Both the position numbers and the translations under genes were made by a program. This document shows positions 7,485 to 15,636 of a DNA stretch of 64,000 nucleotides, piece by piece. Under the pieces are notes generated by a model. The model was given only the letters and a program-made list of their open reading frames with translations, searched no databases and was not told the DNA's origin. The DNA lies in the NCBI GenBank assembly GCA_041394245.1, contig JAWKIR010000003.1, positions 784,562-848,561 of the forward strand. The letters run 5' to 3'. Every line of letters starts with the position of its first letter. Positions within the stretch are counted from its first letter, which is position 1. The DNA comes from Acidimicrobiales bacterium (GTDB taxonomy: Bacteria > Actinomycetota > Acidimicrobiia > Acidimicrobiales > Aldehydirespiratoraceae).

Positions 7485-7524
7485 ACGGTCGCGGACGATC
7501 GGGCGTCCGTCAACCGAATTAATT
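7485..7524 (-). promoter_or_regulatory. Candidate WhiB7-dependent promoter: AT-rich box plus -35
   Basis: On the minus strand an 8-base AATTAATT (7517-7524) lies three bases upstream of a near-consensus -35 hexamer TTGACG (7508-7513). A weak -10 candidate GACCGT lies 17 bases further (7485-7490). An AT-rich block just upstream of -35 is what the WhiB7 AT-hook recognises at its own promoter. It stands out in this GC-rich sequence. Transcription would enter the upstream ORF about 40 bases later. Confidence 0.58.
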
Positions 7525-7571
7525 CGACTTTCTCGGATTTCCCTCCGATGCGGCCCGATACGGTGCGGCGC

Positions 7572-8345
7572 ATGGCCGAACCCGGTGCCGCAGAAATCAC
7601 TCCGCGCCCGGCTCGGGGGCGGATCTTCACCACGGGGCGACGCGTGCGTCTCGCCGACGTCGATCCCACCGGCCGCTGTCGCCTCGATGCGCTCGTCCGG
7701 CATCTCCAGGACGTCGCCCGCGATGATTCTGCCGACTCCAACCTGTCCGATCCGATGAACTGGGTCGTGCGGCGCACGATGCTCGAGGTCCTGCGACCAC
7801 CGGTGTTCGAGGAGTGGCTCGACATCGCGACCTGGTGCAGTGGCTTCGGCGGTCGGTGGGCCGAGCGCCGCACCGAGATCCGCGGTGAACGAGGCGCCCA
7901 CGTCGAGGGGTCGACCGTGTGGGTCTTCGTCGATGCCGCGACGGGTCGGCCGGCCAAGCTCCCGCCCGACTTCTTCGACATCTGGGGTGAGACGGCCGGT
8001 GATCGTCAGATCTCCGCCCGCAACTCCCTGCCCTCGGCCTGGCCCGACGATGTGATCGACGACGAGTGGCCGGTGCGCTTCGGCGACCTCGACGTCCTCG
8101 GCCATGTCAACAACGCGGCACAGTGGATGGCGGTCGAGGAGGCCCTGGAACGGTCGGGACAGACGAAGTTCCCGGTACGGGCCGAGCTCGAGCACGGGCC
8201 CGGGGTCGAGCCGCAGACCGATGTGCGCCTCGAGTGGCGATCCGTCGACGGCGGCATCGACACCTGGCTCACCACCGACGGTGTCGCCGGCAGCGTGGCC
8301 CGGGTCCGTCCGCTGCGCGATGGGGCTACGCCGACGGAAGGCTGA
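7572..8345 (+). CDS. Acyl-ACP thioesterase-like double hotdog protein
   Basis: 257 residues from ATG 7572; an in-frame ATG at 7548 is also possible. Two hotdog-fold halves are visible. The first starts near residue 20 (RRVRLADVDPTGRCRLDALVRHLQDVA) and the second near residue 158 (VRFGDLDVLGHVNNAAQWMAVEEAL). The GHVNN motif is typical of plant-type/bacterial acyl-ACP thioesterases, which release fatty acids from acyl carrier protein. The true acyl substrate is unknown. It is divergent from the whiB7 leader, and its 3' end overlaps the convergent MBL gene by 20 bases. Confidence 0.78.
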   Translation: MAEPGAAEITPRPARGRIFTTGRRVRLADVDPTGRCRLDALVRHLQDVARDDSADSNLSDPMNWVVRRTMLEVLRPPVFEEWLDIATWCSGFGGRWAERRTEIRGERGAHVEGSTVWVFVDAATGRPAKLPPDFFDIWGETAGDRQISARNSLPSAWPDDVIDDEWPVRFGDLDVLGHVNNAAQWMAVEEALERSGQTKFPVRAELEHGPGVEPQTDVRLEWRSVDGGIDTWLTTDGVAGSVARVRPLRDGATPTEG

Positions 8346-9405
8346 AACGGAGCAGGCCGTCGGCATCGCGACGAGCGGTCGCCTCACCGATGACCCGGAG
8401 GTGTTCGAGATGGGCGTAGGTCTCGCTGGCCGCCATCTCGCCCCACGACCGCTCCTTGAAGAGGACCTTCATCCATGCGTCGACCGGCGCGTCGACATTG
8501 TCGTGCCGGGCGTCTCGGAGGAGCTGGAGCCGCTCGTCGTGGTGTTCACGGATGTGGGTGCACCGACCGGGAAGATCCTCGAACGGATGACCGTGGGCGG
8601 GGAGGGCACAGGTCAGGCCTTCGAGCGCGGCCACCTTGTCGAGCGAGCGGAAGAAGGTCGCCAGCGGATCGTCGACATCGGTGGAGCCGGCGATGTGTGG
8701 CGTGATGGTGGGCAGGACGTGGTCGCCGGACAGCAGCACGCCCTCCTCGGGATCGAACAGGCAGAGATGGTCGGTGGTGTGTCCCGGCGTGTGGACGGCG
8801 AACCAGTCGCGGCCGGCGAGGCGGACGGGGTCGGTGTCGGCCACCCGAATCGTCGGCTCGGGGCCGCGGAACCGCTTGTGGCCACCCTGCCCCATCGTGA
8901 TCCACCGACGGATCGCGTCGTCGGGTGGCGGCTCCCTCGTGGTACCCCAGGGCGTCGGCTCGAACGATGCGAACTTGCGCTTCCAGAGCTCGATCAGCTC
9001 CTCCTCGTCGGCATCGAGGAGATCCATGTCGAGGTCGTCGTTGGTCTCGGCCACCAGCGACCGGAACGATTCGTGGGTGAGGACGTCGGCCCCGGCCTCT
9101 TCGCTGAGCTGGTCGGCGCCCCCGAAGTGGTCGGGGTGGGAGTGCGTGACGATCGTGGTGTGGACCCGCTGGAGGGGAATTCCGGCGGTCTTCAGCCGGT
9201 CCATGAGCGCTGCCCACGACTCGGGACCCGGCAGACCCGGGTCGACGAGAGCAAACCCGCGCTCGTCTTCGAGGGCGTAGGTGTTGACGTGGCCGAGCCC
9301 CGGCATCGAGATCGGGAGCTGCAGGCGCAAGACGCCGGGCGCGACCTCGATCACTTCTTCGGAGGCCGGCTCCTGTTCCTGCTTCGTGTAGACGGGTTCG
9401 GGCAC
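8326..9405 (-). CDS. Metallo-beta-lactamase-fold hydrolase
   Basis: 359 residues. The dinuclear zinc motif THSHPDHFGGADQL (about residues 85-98) and later metal-ligand segments (HTPGHTTDHLCLF; SGDHVLP; PAHGHPF) are clear. The C-terminal part (about 270-359) is a helical extension, as in LACTB2-like or glyoxalase II-like MBL proteins. These hydrolyse thioesters, phosphodiesters or lactones; the substrate is not evident here. The gene lies 9 bases downstream of orn on the same strand and is probably co-transcribed with it. Convergent overlap with the thioesterase gene is 20 bases. Confidence 0.82.
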   Translation of the reverse strand: MPEPVYTKQEQEPASEEVIEVAPGVLRLQLPISMPGLGHVNTYALEDERGFALVDPGLPGPESWAALMDRLKTAGIPLQRVHTTIVTHSHPDHFGGADQLSEEAGADVLTHESFRSLVAETNDDLDMDLLDADEEELIELWKRKFASFEPTPWGTTREPPPDDAIRRWITMGQGGHKRFRGPEPTIRVADTDPVRLAGRDWFAVHTPGHTTDHLCLFDPEEGVLLSGDHVLPTITPHIAGSTDVDDPLATFFRSLDKVAALEGLTCALPAHGHPFEDLPGRCTHIREHHDERLQLLRDARHDNVDAPVDAWMKVLFKERSWGEMAASETYAHLEHLRVIGEATARRDADGLLRFSLPSA

Positions 9406-9414
9406 CCCGGCACC

Positions 9415-9963
9415 CTATTGGGGCGGAGCCGAACTCACGAAGAGCGTGGTGCGATAGTGGCGTAGTTCGTCGAGGCTTTCCCGGATGTCGTCGAGTGCAC
9501 GATGACCGGCGGCCTTCTTCGGTGCCGACGCGAACGCCTCGGGATGCCAACGCCGGGCGAGTTCCTTGAGCGTCGACACGTCGACCGAGCGATAGTGCAG
9601 GAACTCCTCGATCTCGGGCAACTGGGTCGCGAGGAAGCGCCGGTCGGTGCCGATCGAGTTGCCGCACAGCGGGACCGATCGTGCCTCCGGAATGTGTTCG
9701 CGCAGAAACGCCATGGTCTGGCGCCCGGCCTCCTCGAGGCTGAGCGGCGAGGTCGTGATCTTCTCGAGCAGCCCGCTGCGTGTGTGCATGTTGGTGACGA
9801 AGTCGTCCATCTCGGCGAGTTGATCGGCCGTGGCGTGCACGATCAGGTCGGGGCCCTCGGCGATCACTTCGAGGTCGTCGTCGGTCAGGAGGGTGGCGAT
9901 CTCGACGATCGTGTGACGTGCAGGGTCGAGACCGGTCATCTCGAGATCCATCCAGGCGAGCAT
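9415..9963 (-). CDS. orn: Oligoribonuclease
   Basis: 182 residues, the standard length. DEDDh exonuclease motifs are present: MDLEMTGLD (Exo I), LCGNSIGTDRRFLATQLPEIE (Exo II region) and HRALDDIRESLDELRHYR (Exo III). The enzyme degrades two-to-five-nucleotide RNAs to mononucleotides, including pGpG from c-di-GMP turnover. That is relevant because an EAL-domain protein is encoded later in the window. It is divergent from dut across 35 bases and followed by the MBL hydrolase. Confidence 0.95.
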   Translation of the reverse strand: MLAWMDLEMTGLDPARHTIVEIATLLTDDDLEVIAEGPDLIVHATADQLAEMDDFVTNMHTRSGLLEKITTSPLSLEEAGRQTMAFLREHIPEARSVPLCGNSIGTDRRFLATQLPEIEEFLHYRSVDVSTLKELARRWHPEAFASAPKKAAGHRALDDIRESLDELRHYRTTLFVSSAPPQ

Positions 9964-9998
9964 CGGGCCAGGGTAGACGGGCTGGGTAGGGTCGGGTC

Positions 9999-10436
9999 GT
10001 GATTGATCTTCCCGTGCTGCGCCTCGATCCCGAACTCCCCCTACCGGCCTACGCGAAAGTCGGCGATGCGGGGGTCGACCTCGTCGCCCGTGAGAACGTC
10101 ATCCTCGAGCCCCGTGGTGGACGAGCGCTGGTTCCGACCGGCATCGCGATCGCGCTGCCCGACGGCTACGCCGGCTTCGTGCAACCCCGCAGCGGGCTGG
10201 CCCTCTCCCATGGAGTGACGGTCCTCAACACTCCCGGTCTGGTCGACAGCGGTTATCGCGGCGAGCTCAAGGTGTGCCTCGTCAATCTCGATCCCGACGA
10301 GCCGTTCGAGGTCGTCCGCGGGGAACGGATCGCCCAGCTGGTGGTGCAGGCCGTCGAGCATGTCCGGTTCATGGAGGTCGACGTGCTCGACGAGACCGAC
10401 CGCGGCGACACGGGGTTCGGGTCGAGCGGGCGCTGA
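9999..10436 (+). CDS. dut: Deoxyuridine 5'-triphosphate nucleotidohydrolase
   Basis: 145 residues from GTG. The five trimeric dUTPase motifs are present: AGVDLVA (1), PRSGLAL (2), GLVDSGYRGELKV (3), GERIAQLVVQ (4) and the C-terminal RGDTGFGSSGR (5). The enzyme hydrolyses dUTP to dUMP and pyrophosphate, keeping uracil out of DNA and feeding thymidylate synthesis. It starts 35 bases from the divergent orn and is convergent with the RsbW-like gene, with a six-base gap. Confidence 0.96.
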   Translation: MIDLPVLRLDPELPLPAYAKVGDAGVDLVARENVILEPRGGRALVPTGIAIALPDGYAGFVQPRSGLALSHGVTVLNTPGLVDSGYRGELKVCLVNLDPDEPFEVVRGERIAQLVVQAVEHVRFMEVDVLDETDRGDTGFGSSGR

Positions 10437-10442
10437 ACGCCG

Positions 10443-10844
10443 CTACTCGTCGGGCTCGTCGGCCCGGTCGGCCGGCGTCTTGCGCAATCGCAGCCAGCCT
10501 CGCGCCGGGTCGACGTCGTAGTCGTCGACGAGCTCGCTCGCGATCGCATCGAAGCGGTGGACGGCCGCTTCTCCGACCTGGTGCCCGCCGTCTCGCGTCG
10601 CTTCCAGCTCGAAGCGGCCCTCCGTGAGCTTGAACACGATGTCGATGTCGGCGTCGGCGTCCTCGTCGAGACCATCGAGAAGCACGATCATCGCCTCGTC
10701 GATGGCGAGCCGGAGATCATCGATCTCCCCGAATCCCATGCCCTGGCGGATCGCGAGCGAGGCAGCGCCGACCCGGACGATTCTCGCGTAGGGCGCCCGT
10801 GCGGGCACCCGGAGCAGGATCTCGCTCGCATCGGTCTCGGACAC
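10443..10844 (-). CDS. RsbW/anti-sigma-factor-like ATPase domain protein
   Basis: 133 residues. The segment FGEIDDLRLAIDEAMIVLLDGL (residues about 38-60) matches the N-box helix of GHKL anti-sigma factor kinases, where the Glu/Asp and Ala contact Mg-ATP. Downstream glycine boxes are poorly preserved (TRDGGHQVGE), so ATP binding or kinase activity may be reduced. It may bind a sigma factor or anti-anti-sigma factor, but no partner gene lies next to it. The C-terminal tail is acidic. Function is inferred from the fold only. Confidence 0.55.
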   Translation of the reverse strand: MSETDASEILLRVPARAPYARIVRVGAASLAIRQGMGFGEIDDLRLAIDEAMIVLLDGLDEDADADIDIVFKLTEGRFELEATRDGGHQVGEAAVHRFDAIASELVDDYDVDPARGWLRLRKTPADRADEPDE

Positions 10845-10905
10845 GGCCCGAGTCTGGCACGGCGGCGGGCCGAGAGCCGACCGCGCCGGCCGCTAGCGTC
10901 GATCC

Positions 10906-11421
10906 GTGGCTGTGCTGGTGGACGACGCTCGGTGGGAATGGCGCGGCGGGCGCTGGGCCCATCTCGTCAGCGACCGGTCCTACGACGAGCTGCACGACTT
11001 CGCTCGTCGTCTCGGGGTGCGTCGGCTCGGGTTCCAGGGTGACCACTACGACGTCCACGAGGTGGATCGCGACCGGGCGCTCGCACTCGGCGCCGAACTC
11101 GTCGACAGCCGGGACCTGGTGCGTCGACTGCGTCGGGCGGGGTTGCGCAATCGTGCCGACAAGCCGATGTGGCAGCGAGTCGGTACGTGGCCATCGGGTG
11201 TCGCGGTGATGGCCGACGTCGTCGGAGAGTTGCTGGTCCGCGTCGACCGCCTCGAGATCGACACGACCCTCGCCGATGTCGGTCTCTTCGTCGACGCGCG
11301 GCAGCGGGTGTTGCTGTGTGATCTCCCGGCGACGGTGGCCGTCCCAGGGCCGGCCGAGCCCCACGCGACGGGCCGTCGAGCCGACGGTACGTGGAGTGTG
11401 GAGCTCTTCCATCCGGCTTGA
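10906..11421 (+). CDS. DUF4031 family protein
   Basis: 171 residues from GTG. The first about 85 residues form a compact DUF4031-like unit: VLVDDARWEWRGGRWAHLVS, then SYDELHDFARRLGVRR and GDHYDVHEVDR. This small family is common in Actinobacteria and has no proven function. The C-terminal half (about 90-171) is not recognisable. The gene ends 30 bases before the aspartate kinase start, so the two may be co-transcribed. It is divergent from the RsbW-like gene. Confidence 0.68.
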   Translation: MAVLVDDARWEWRGGRWAHLVSDRSYDELHDFARRLGVRRLGFQGDHYDVHEVDRDRALALGAELVDSRDLVRRLRRAGLRNRADKPMWQRVGTWPSGVAVMADVVGELLVRVDRLEIDTTLADVGLFVDARQRVLLCDLPATVAVPGPAEPHATGRRADGTWSVELFHPA

Positions 11422-11451
11422 GTGCGGCGCCGGGCCGGTAGCCTTTTGGCC

Positions 11452-12687
11452 GTGGCTCTCTACGTGCAGAAGTTCGGCGGCACCTCCGTCGGAGACCCCG
11501 ATCGCATCCGGGAAGTGGCCGATCATGTCGCCCGTTGCCGCAAGAAGGGCGATCAGGTCGTGCTCGTCGTGTCGGCCATGGGCAAGGAGACCGACGAACT
11601 GCTGCGGCTCGCCGACCAGGTCTCGACCACCAAACCCGGCCGGGAGATGGACATGCTCATCACGGGCGGAGAGCGCAAGGCCTGCGCACTGGTCTCGATG
11701 GCGTTGCACGACAAGGGGATCGAGAGCGACTCGTTCACCGGCAGTCAGGCGGGCTTCCTGACCGACAGCACGCACCGCAACGCGAAGATCCTCGACGTCA
11801 ACCCCTACCGGGTCCGCGAAGCGCTCGATGCCGGCCGGGTGCCCGTGGTCGGCGGTTCGCAGGGCGTGTCCACCGAGCACGACGTCACCTTCTTCGGTCG
11901 TGGTGGATCCGACACGACGGCGGTTGCCCTCGCCCATGCGCTCGGCGCCGATGCCTGCGAGCTCTACACCGACGTCCCCGGTGTGTTCACCACCGATCCC
12001 CGTGTGGTCGCCAACGCCCGGAAGATGGACCACATCTCATTCGACGAACTGCTCGAGATGACCGCCACCGGTTGTCCGAAACCGGCCATGCGGTCGGTCG
12101 AGCTCGCCCGTTCTCACGGTGTCGCCCTGCATGTCCGCAGCGCGTTCTCGTGGATTCCGGGAACCTGGGTCACCGAGGAGGCCACCATGGAACGCGCCAT
12201 CATCTCTGCGGTCACGCACGACACCTCGGAGGCCAAGATGACGGTCTCGGGGGTGAGCGACCGGCCCGGCGTGGCGGCCCTGCTGTTTCGCACCCTGTCC
12301 GATGCCGAGGTCAACGTCGACATGATCGTGCAGAACGTGTCGGCCGAAGGACGCACCGACATCAGCTTCACGTTGCCGCACGAGCAGGTCGGCGCCGCGC
12401 AGCCCGCCATCGCCGCGATCACGGGCGAGCTCGGTTCCCACGCGGTGCTGATCGACGACGACATCGCCCGGGTCAGTCTCATCGGCGCCGGGATGCAGAC
12501 CAACCCGGGCGTCGCCGCAACCATGTTCGAGACCATGGCCGACATCGGGATCAACATCGAGATGATCTCGACCTCCGCGATCAGGATCTCGTGCGTTGTC
12601 CGCGAGGACATGGCGGAGGACGCCGTCGCCGCGTTGCACGAAGCGTTCCAGCTCGACAAGGCGCCCGAGGACCGCGACGACCCCTGA
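11452..12687 (+). CDS. lysC: Aspartate kinase
   Basis: 411 residues from GTG 11452, chosen because it begins directly with the conserved ALYVQKFGGTSVGD. A longer in-frame start at 11422 adds ten unconserved residues. The amino acid kinase domain covers about residues 1-235, with GRGGSDTTAVALAHAL and ELYTDVPGVFTTDPR. Two ACT domains fill the C-terminus (about 265-411). The enzyme phosphorylates aspartate, the first step to lysine, threonine, methionine and diaminopimelate, and is feedback-controlled through the ACT domains. An internal start giving a separate beta subunit is known in related actinobacteria but was not proven here. Confidence 0.95.
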   Translation: MALYVQKFGGTSVGDPDRIREVADHVARCRKKGDQVVLVVSAMGKETDELLRLADQVSTTKPGREMDMLITGGERKACALVSMALHDKGIESDSFTGSQAGFLTDSTHRNAKILDVNPYRVREALDAGRVPVVGGSQGVSTEHDVTFFGRGGSDTTAVALAHALGADACELYTDVPGVFTTDPRVVANARKMDHISFDELLEMTATGCPKPAMRSVELARSHGVALHVRSAFSWIPGTWVTEEATMERAIISAVTHDTSEAKMTVSGVSDRPGVAALLFRTLSDAEVNVDMIVQNVSAEGRTDISFTLPHEQVGAAQPAIAAITGELGSHAVLIDDDIARVSLIGAGMQTNPGVAATMFETMADIGINIEMISTSAIRISCVVREDMAEDAVAALHEAFQLDKAPEDRDDP

Positions 12688-12717
12688 TCCACGACGGTGG
12701 GGCTACTGTCGTCGACC

Positions 12718-13533
12718 ATGGAGCGACCCACCGCACTGGTCACCGGCGCAAGTCGCGGTCTCGGCAAGGCGATCGCCATCGCCCTCGCCGAGGCCGGCTA
12801 CGACGTGGCGATCACGGCCCGGACGATGGTCGACGGTGAACGGCGACTCGAAGATGACGAGACGATCGTCGTCCCTGGAGGACTCGACACCACGGCGTCG
12901 GCGATCGAGGCGGCCGGTGGCCGGGCCGTGCCGCTGTTCATGGATCTCCTCGATCGCCCGACCGTCGTGTCCGCCGTTGCCGACGCGCTGGCCGCGTTCG
13001 GCCGGATCGACGTCGTCGTCAACAACGCCATCTACCAGGGGCCCGGGGCGATGGTCGAGTTCCTCGACCTCGACGACGACCAGATCGGCAAGCTCTTCGA
13101 AGGCAATGTCTTCGCCCAGATCGCGCTGCTCCACGAGCTCTTGCCCGCCATGATCGCGGCCGGCGGTGGCACGGTCGTGAACATGATCTCGGCCACCGCC
13201 TATGCCACGCCGAAGAACCGGATCGGCAGCGGTGGTTGGGGGATGGGCTACGCGATGACGAAGGCCGCGTTCGAACGCGTCGCTCCGCTGCTCGAAGTCG
13301 AGCACGCAGACGACGGCATCCATGCCTTCAGCGTGGATCCCGGGCACGTGCCGACCGAACGGCAGGTCGCCGCCGGACGGGCGAAGCAGTACGAAGGCAA
13401 CTTCACCGCAGGCACACCACAGGCCATCGGTGCCGCCGTGGCCTGGATCTGCACGAGTCCCGATGCAGCGGAATACCGCGGCCGGATCGTCCCGGCCCAG
13501 AAGATCGTGAAGGAACGCGGCCTGCTCGGTTGA
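12718..13533 (+). CDS. Short-chain dehydrogenase/reductase
   Basis: 271 residues from ATG 12718. The NAD(P)-binding TGASRGLGKAIAIALAEAG, the NNAIYQG motif, the Ser region (MISATAYAT) and the catalytic Tyr-Lys pair in GYAMTKAAFERV are present. This classical SDR reduces or oxidises an unknown alcohol or ketone. An insert near residues 40-60 enlarges the loop after the second strand. It starts 30 bases after lysC, perhaps on the same transcript, though no functional link is evident. Confidence 0.83.
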   Translation: MERPTALVTGASRGLGKAIAIALAEAGYDVAITARTMVDGERRLEDDETIVVPGGLDTTASAIEAAGGRAVPLFMDLLDRPTVVSAVADALAAFGRIDVVVNNAIYQGPGAMVEFLDLDDDQIGKLFEGNVFAQIALLHELLPAMIAAGGGTVVNMISATAYATPKNRIGSGGWGMGYAMTKAAFERVAPLLEVEHADDGIHAFSVDPGHVPTERQVAAGRAKQYEGNFTAGTPQAIGAAVAWICTSPDAAEYRGRIVPAQKIVKERGLLG

Positions 13534-13577
13534 CCCGGCGGTTGGACAGGCCGCCTCAGGCGGAGTAGCTCCTTGCC

Positions 13578-15635
13578 ATGGTTCGCCGCACGGTTCCCGT
13601 CCTGTTGTTGCTCGCGTTGCTGGCTTCGGCCTGTTCCGACGATGCGGATCCTGCCACCGACGCAGACCCGGCCGCAGCGGCGGACGACACGACCGACGCC
13701 GACACGGGGGTCGACGATGGGTCGGCGGCGGTGGCCGGGGCGCTCGAGGTGGTGGGCAGGGCGGAGTACGTGACGGGCGGCGACGTCCTCGTCCACTACG
13801 ACGGCCCGGAGGACGAACCGACGTTCACGGTCGACGGTGTCGCGCTCGACTCGACCTCCCGGGGGAACGGCTACCACGTGGTCCGAGGACTCGGTCTCGG
13901 GGCGTCGACGATCCAGGCGGGCGGCAGTCGTGTCGATGTGGTGAACCATCCGATCACCGGGCCGGTGTTCTCCGGTCCGCACCAGGAGCCGTTCTTCTGT
14001 GCGCTCGACGTTTACGGGCTCACGCCGACCGGCGACGACGACTGTTCGGCCGAAACCTCGGTGCAGTTCGGCTACGTCGGCGACGACGGGTTCGTCGAGA
14101 CCGACGACGTCCCGGACGGCATCACGCCGATCCGGCTCGAGACGGGCACGATCAATCGGGGGATCTACTCGATCGCGGTGGCCGATCCCTCGTTCGGTGC
14201 CGATCCGATTCCCGCCGGGAAACACCTGATCTACCTCTTCGGTGGGGGCTGCGGCAATGGCCACATCCAGGCGAGCGGGCTGGTGCCGGGCTCGTCGGTT
14301 CTCGATGCCGACGCGCTCGAGGCGGGCTACATCCTGGCGACCTCCTCGCTCAACGTGTTCCAGGCCCACTGCAACGACGTCCTCTCGGCCGAGACCCTGA
14401 TGATGACGAGAGAACGGGTGGAGGAACTGGCCGGTCCGATCGGCCTCACCATCGGTCGAGGAGGCTCGGGCGGCGCCATCCAGCAGTACTCGATCGTGCA
14501 GAACTATCCGGGGCTCCTCGATGCGGTGCACGCCAGCGTGAGCTTCCCCGACAGCGCCACGATCTCCGGCGGGGTCACCGACTGCGGACTCCTGCTCGAG
14601 TTCTACGGGAGCGAGGCCGGTGCATCGTTCACCCCCGAACAACAGCTGGCGGTCAACGGCCACGGGACGGTGCAGTTCTGCGAGGCGTGGTCGCAGCTGT
14701 TCCTCCCCAGCGTCTACGCCGACCGGGGTTGCGACGAGTCGGTCCCGCTCGCCGAGATCTACGACGCCGACACGAACCCGGACGGCATCCGGTGCACGCT
14801 CCAGGACTCGGCCTCGAACCTCTTCGGCGTCGACGAGAACGGCTTCGGGCGGCGGCCGCTCGACAACGTCGGCGTGCAGTACGGGCTCGACGCCCTCGAG
14901 GCCGGCGTGATCAGCGTCGACCAGTTCCTCGATCTCAACGAGGCGATCGGCGGCTACGACATCGACGGCGACATCGTCGCGGAACGGGCCGCTGCCGACC
15001 CCGACGTGATCGAGCTGACCTACGCCACCGGCCGGGTGCTGCGCGGCGACGGTGGTGTTCTCGACGTCCCCATCATCGACGTCGACCTCTACAGCGACTT
15101 CGGCTACGACATCCACGACCGCTTCCGGCTGTTCACCATCCGGGCCCGGATGGCGAACGACGACGGCAGCCCCGCCGGGAACCGCGTCATCTGGACCCGG
15201 AGCGGTTCGGGGCTCCTCACCCTCGTGGGCGGTGGTGACGCTCCGCTGGTCGACGAGGGACAGGTCGTTCCCTCCGAGACCGACATCGCCGATCTGCTCG
15301 TCGAGTGGGCGTCGACGGGCACCCGACCCGAGGGCGTGGCCGACGACTGCGTGATCGAGGACGTCCGCATCGTGGGTGACGACGTGTTCGACGACGGTGA
15401 GCCGTGCGCCGAGGCCTATCCCTACCACGGCGACCCGCGTACCGCAGCCGGTCAACCCCTTGCCAACGACATCCTCAAGTGCACCACGAAGACCCCCGAA
15501 CCCGACGACTACGAGGTCGAGTTCAGTCCGGAACAGTTCGCCCGTCTGGAGCTCGTCTTCCCCGACGGCGTGTGTGACTACACCGCCGCCGGGGTCGGGC
15601 AGGTGCCGCTGCGCGGAACCTGGTTGGAGTACTGA
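13578..15635 (+). CDS. Secreted lipoprotein, DUF6351-like with serine-hydrolase elbow
   Basis: 685 residues. The N-terminus is a lipoprotein signal (VLLLLALLASAC, lipid-bearing Cys about residue 19), followed by an Asp/Ala/Thr-rich linker to about residue 55. The body resembles the DUF6351 family. It includes an oxyanion-like YLFGGGCGNGH segment and a nucleophile elbow GRGGSGGAIQQYSIVQNYPG near residue 295, in an alpha/beta-hydrolase or tannase-like setting. It is probably anchored on the outer face of the membrane and hydrolyses an unknown ester. A beta-lactamase-fold serine hydrolase starts one base after its stop, so the two are likely co-expressed. Confidence 0.68.
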   Translation: MVRRTVPVLLLLALLASACSDDADPATDADPAAAADDTTDADTGVDDGSAAVAGALEVVGRAEYVTGGDVLVHYDGPEDEPTFTVDGVALDSTSRGNGYHVVRGLGLGASTIQAGGSRVDVVNHPITGPVFSGPHQEPFFCALDVYGLTPTGDDDCSAETSVQFGYVGDDGFVETDDVPDGITPIRLETGTINRGIYSIAVADPSFGADPIPAGKHLIYLFGGGCGNGHIQASGLVPGSSVLDADALEAGYILATSSLNVFQAHCNDVLSAETLMMTRERVEELAGPIGLTIGRGGSGGAIQQYSIVQNYPGLLDAVHASVSFPDSATISGGVTDCGLLLEFYGSEAGASFTPEQQLAVNGHGTVQFCEAWSQLFLPSVYADRGCDESVPLAEIYDADTNPDGIRCTLQDSASNLFGVDENGFGRRPLDNVGVQYGLDALEAGVISVDQFLDLNEAIGGYDIDGDIVAERAAADPDVIELTYATGRVLRGDGGVLDVPIIDVDLYSDFGYDIHDRFRLFTIRARMANDDGSPAGNRVIWTRSGSGLLTLVGGGDAPLVDEGQVVPSETDIADLLVEWASTGTRPEGVADDCVIEDVRIVGDDVFDDGEPCAEAYPYHGDPRTAAGQPLANDILKCTTKTPEPDDYEVEFSPEQFARLELVFPDGVCDYTAAGVGQVPLRGTWLEY

Positions 15636-15636
15636 C

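Noticed and set aside
13551..13563. CCGCCT-C-AGGCGG palindrome upstream of the DUF6351-like lipoprotein
   Set aside because: Short GC-only symmetry about 15 bases from the start codon; likely a chance or SDR 3' hairpin.
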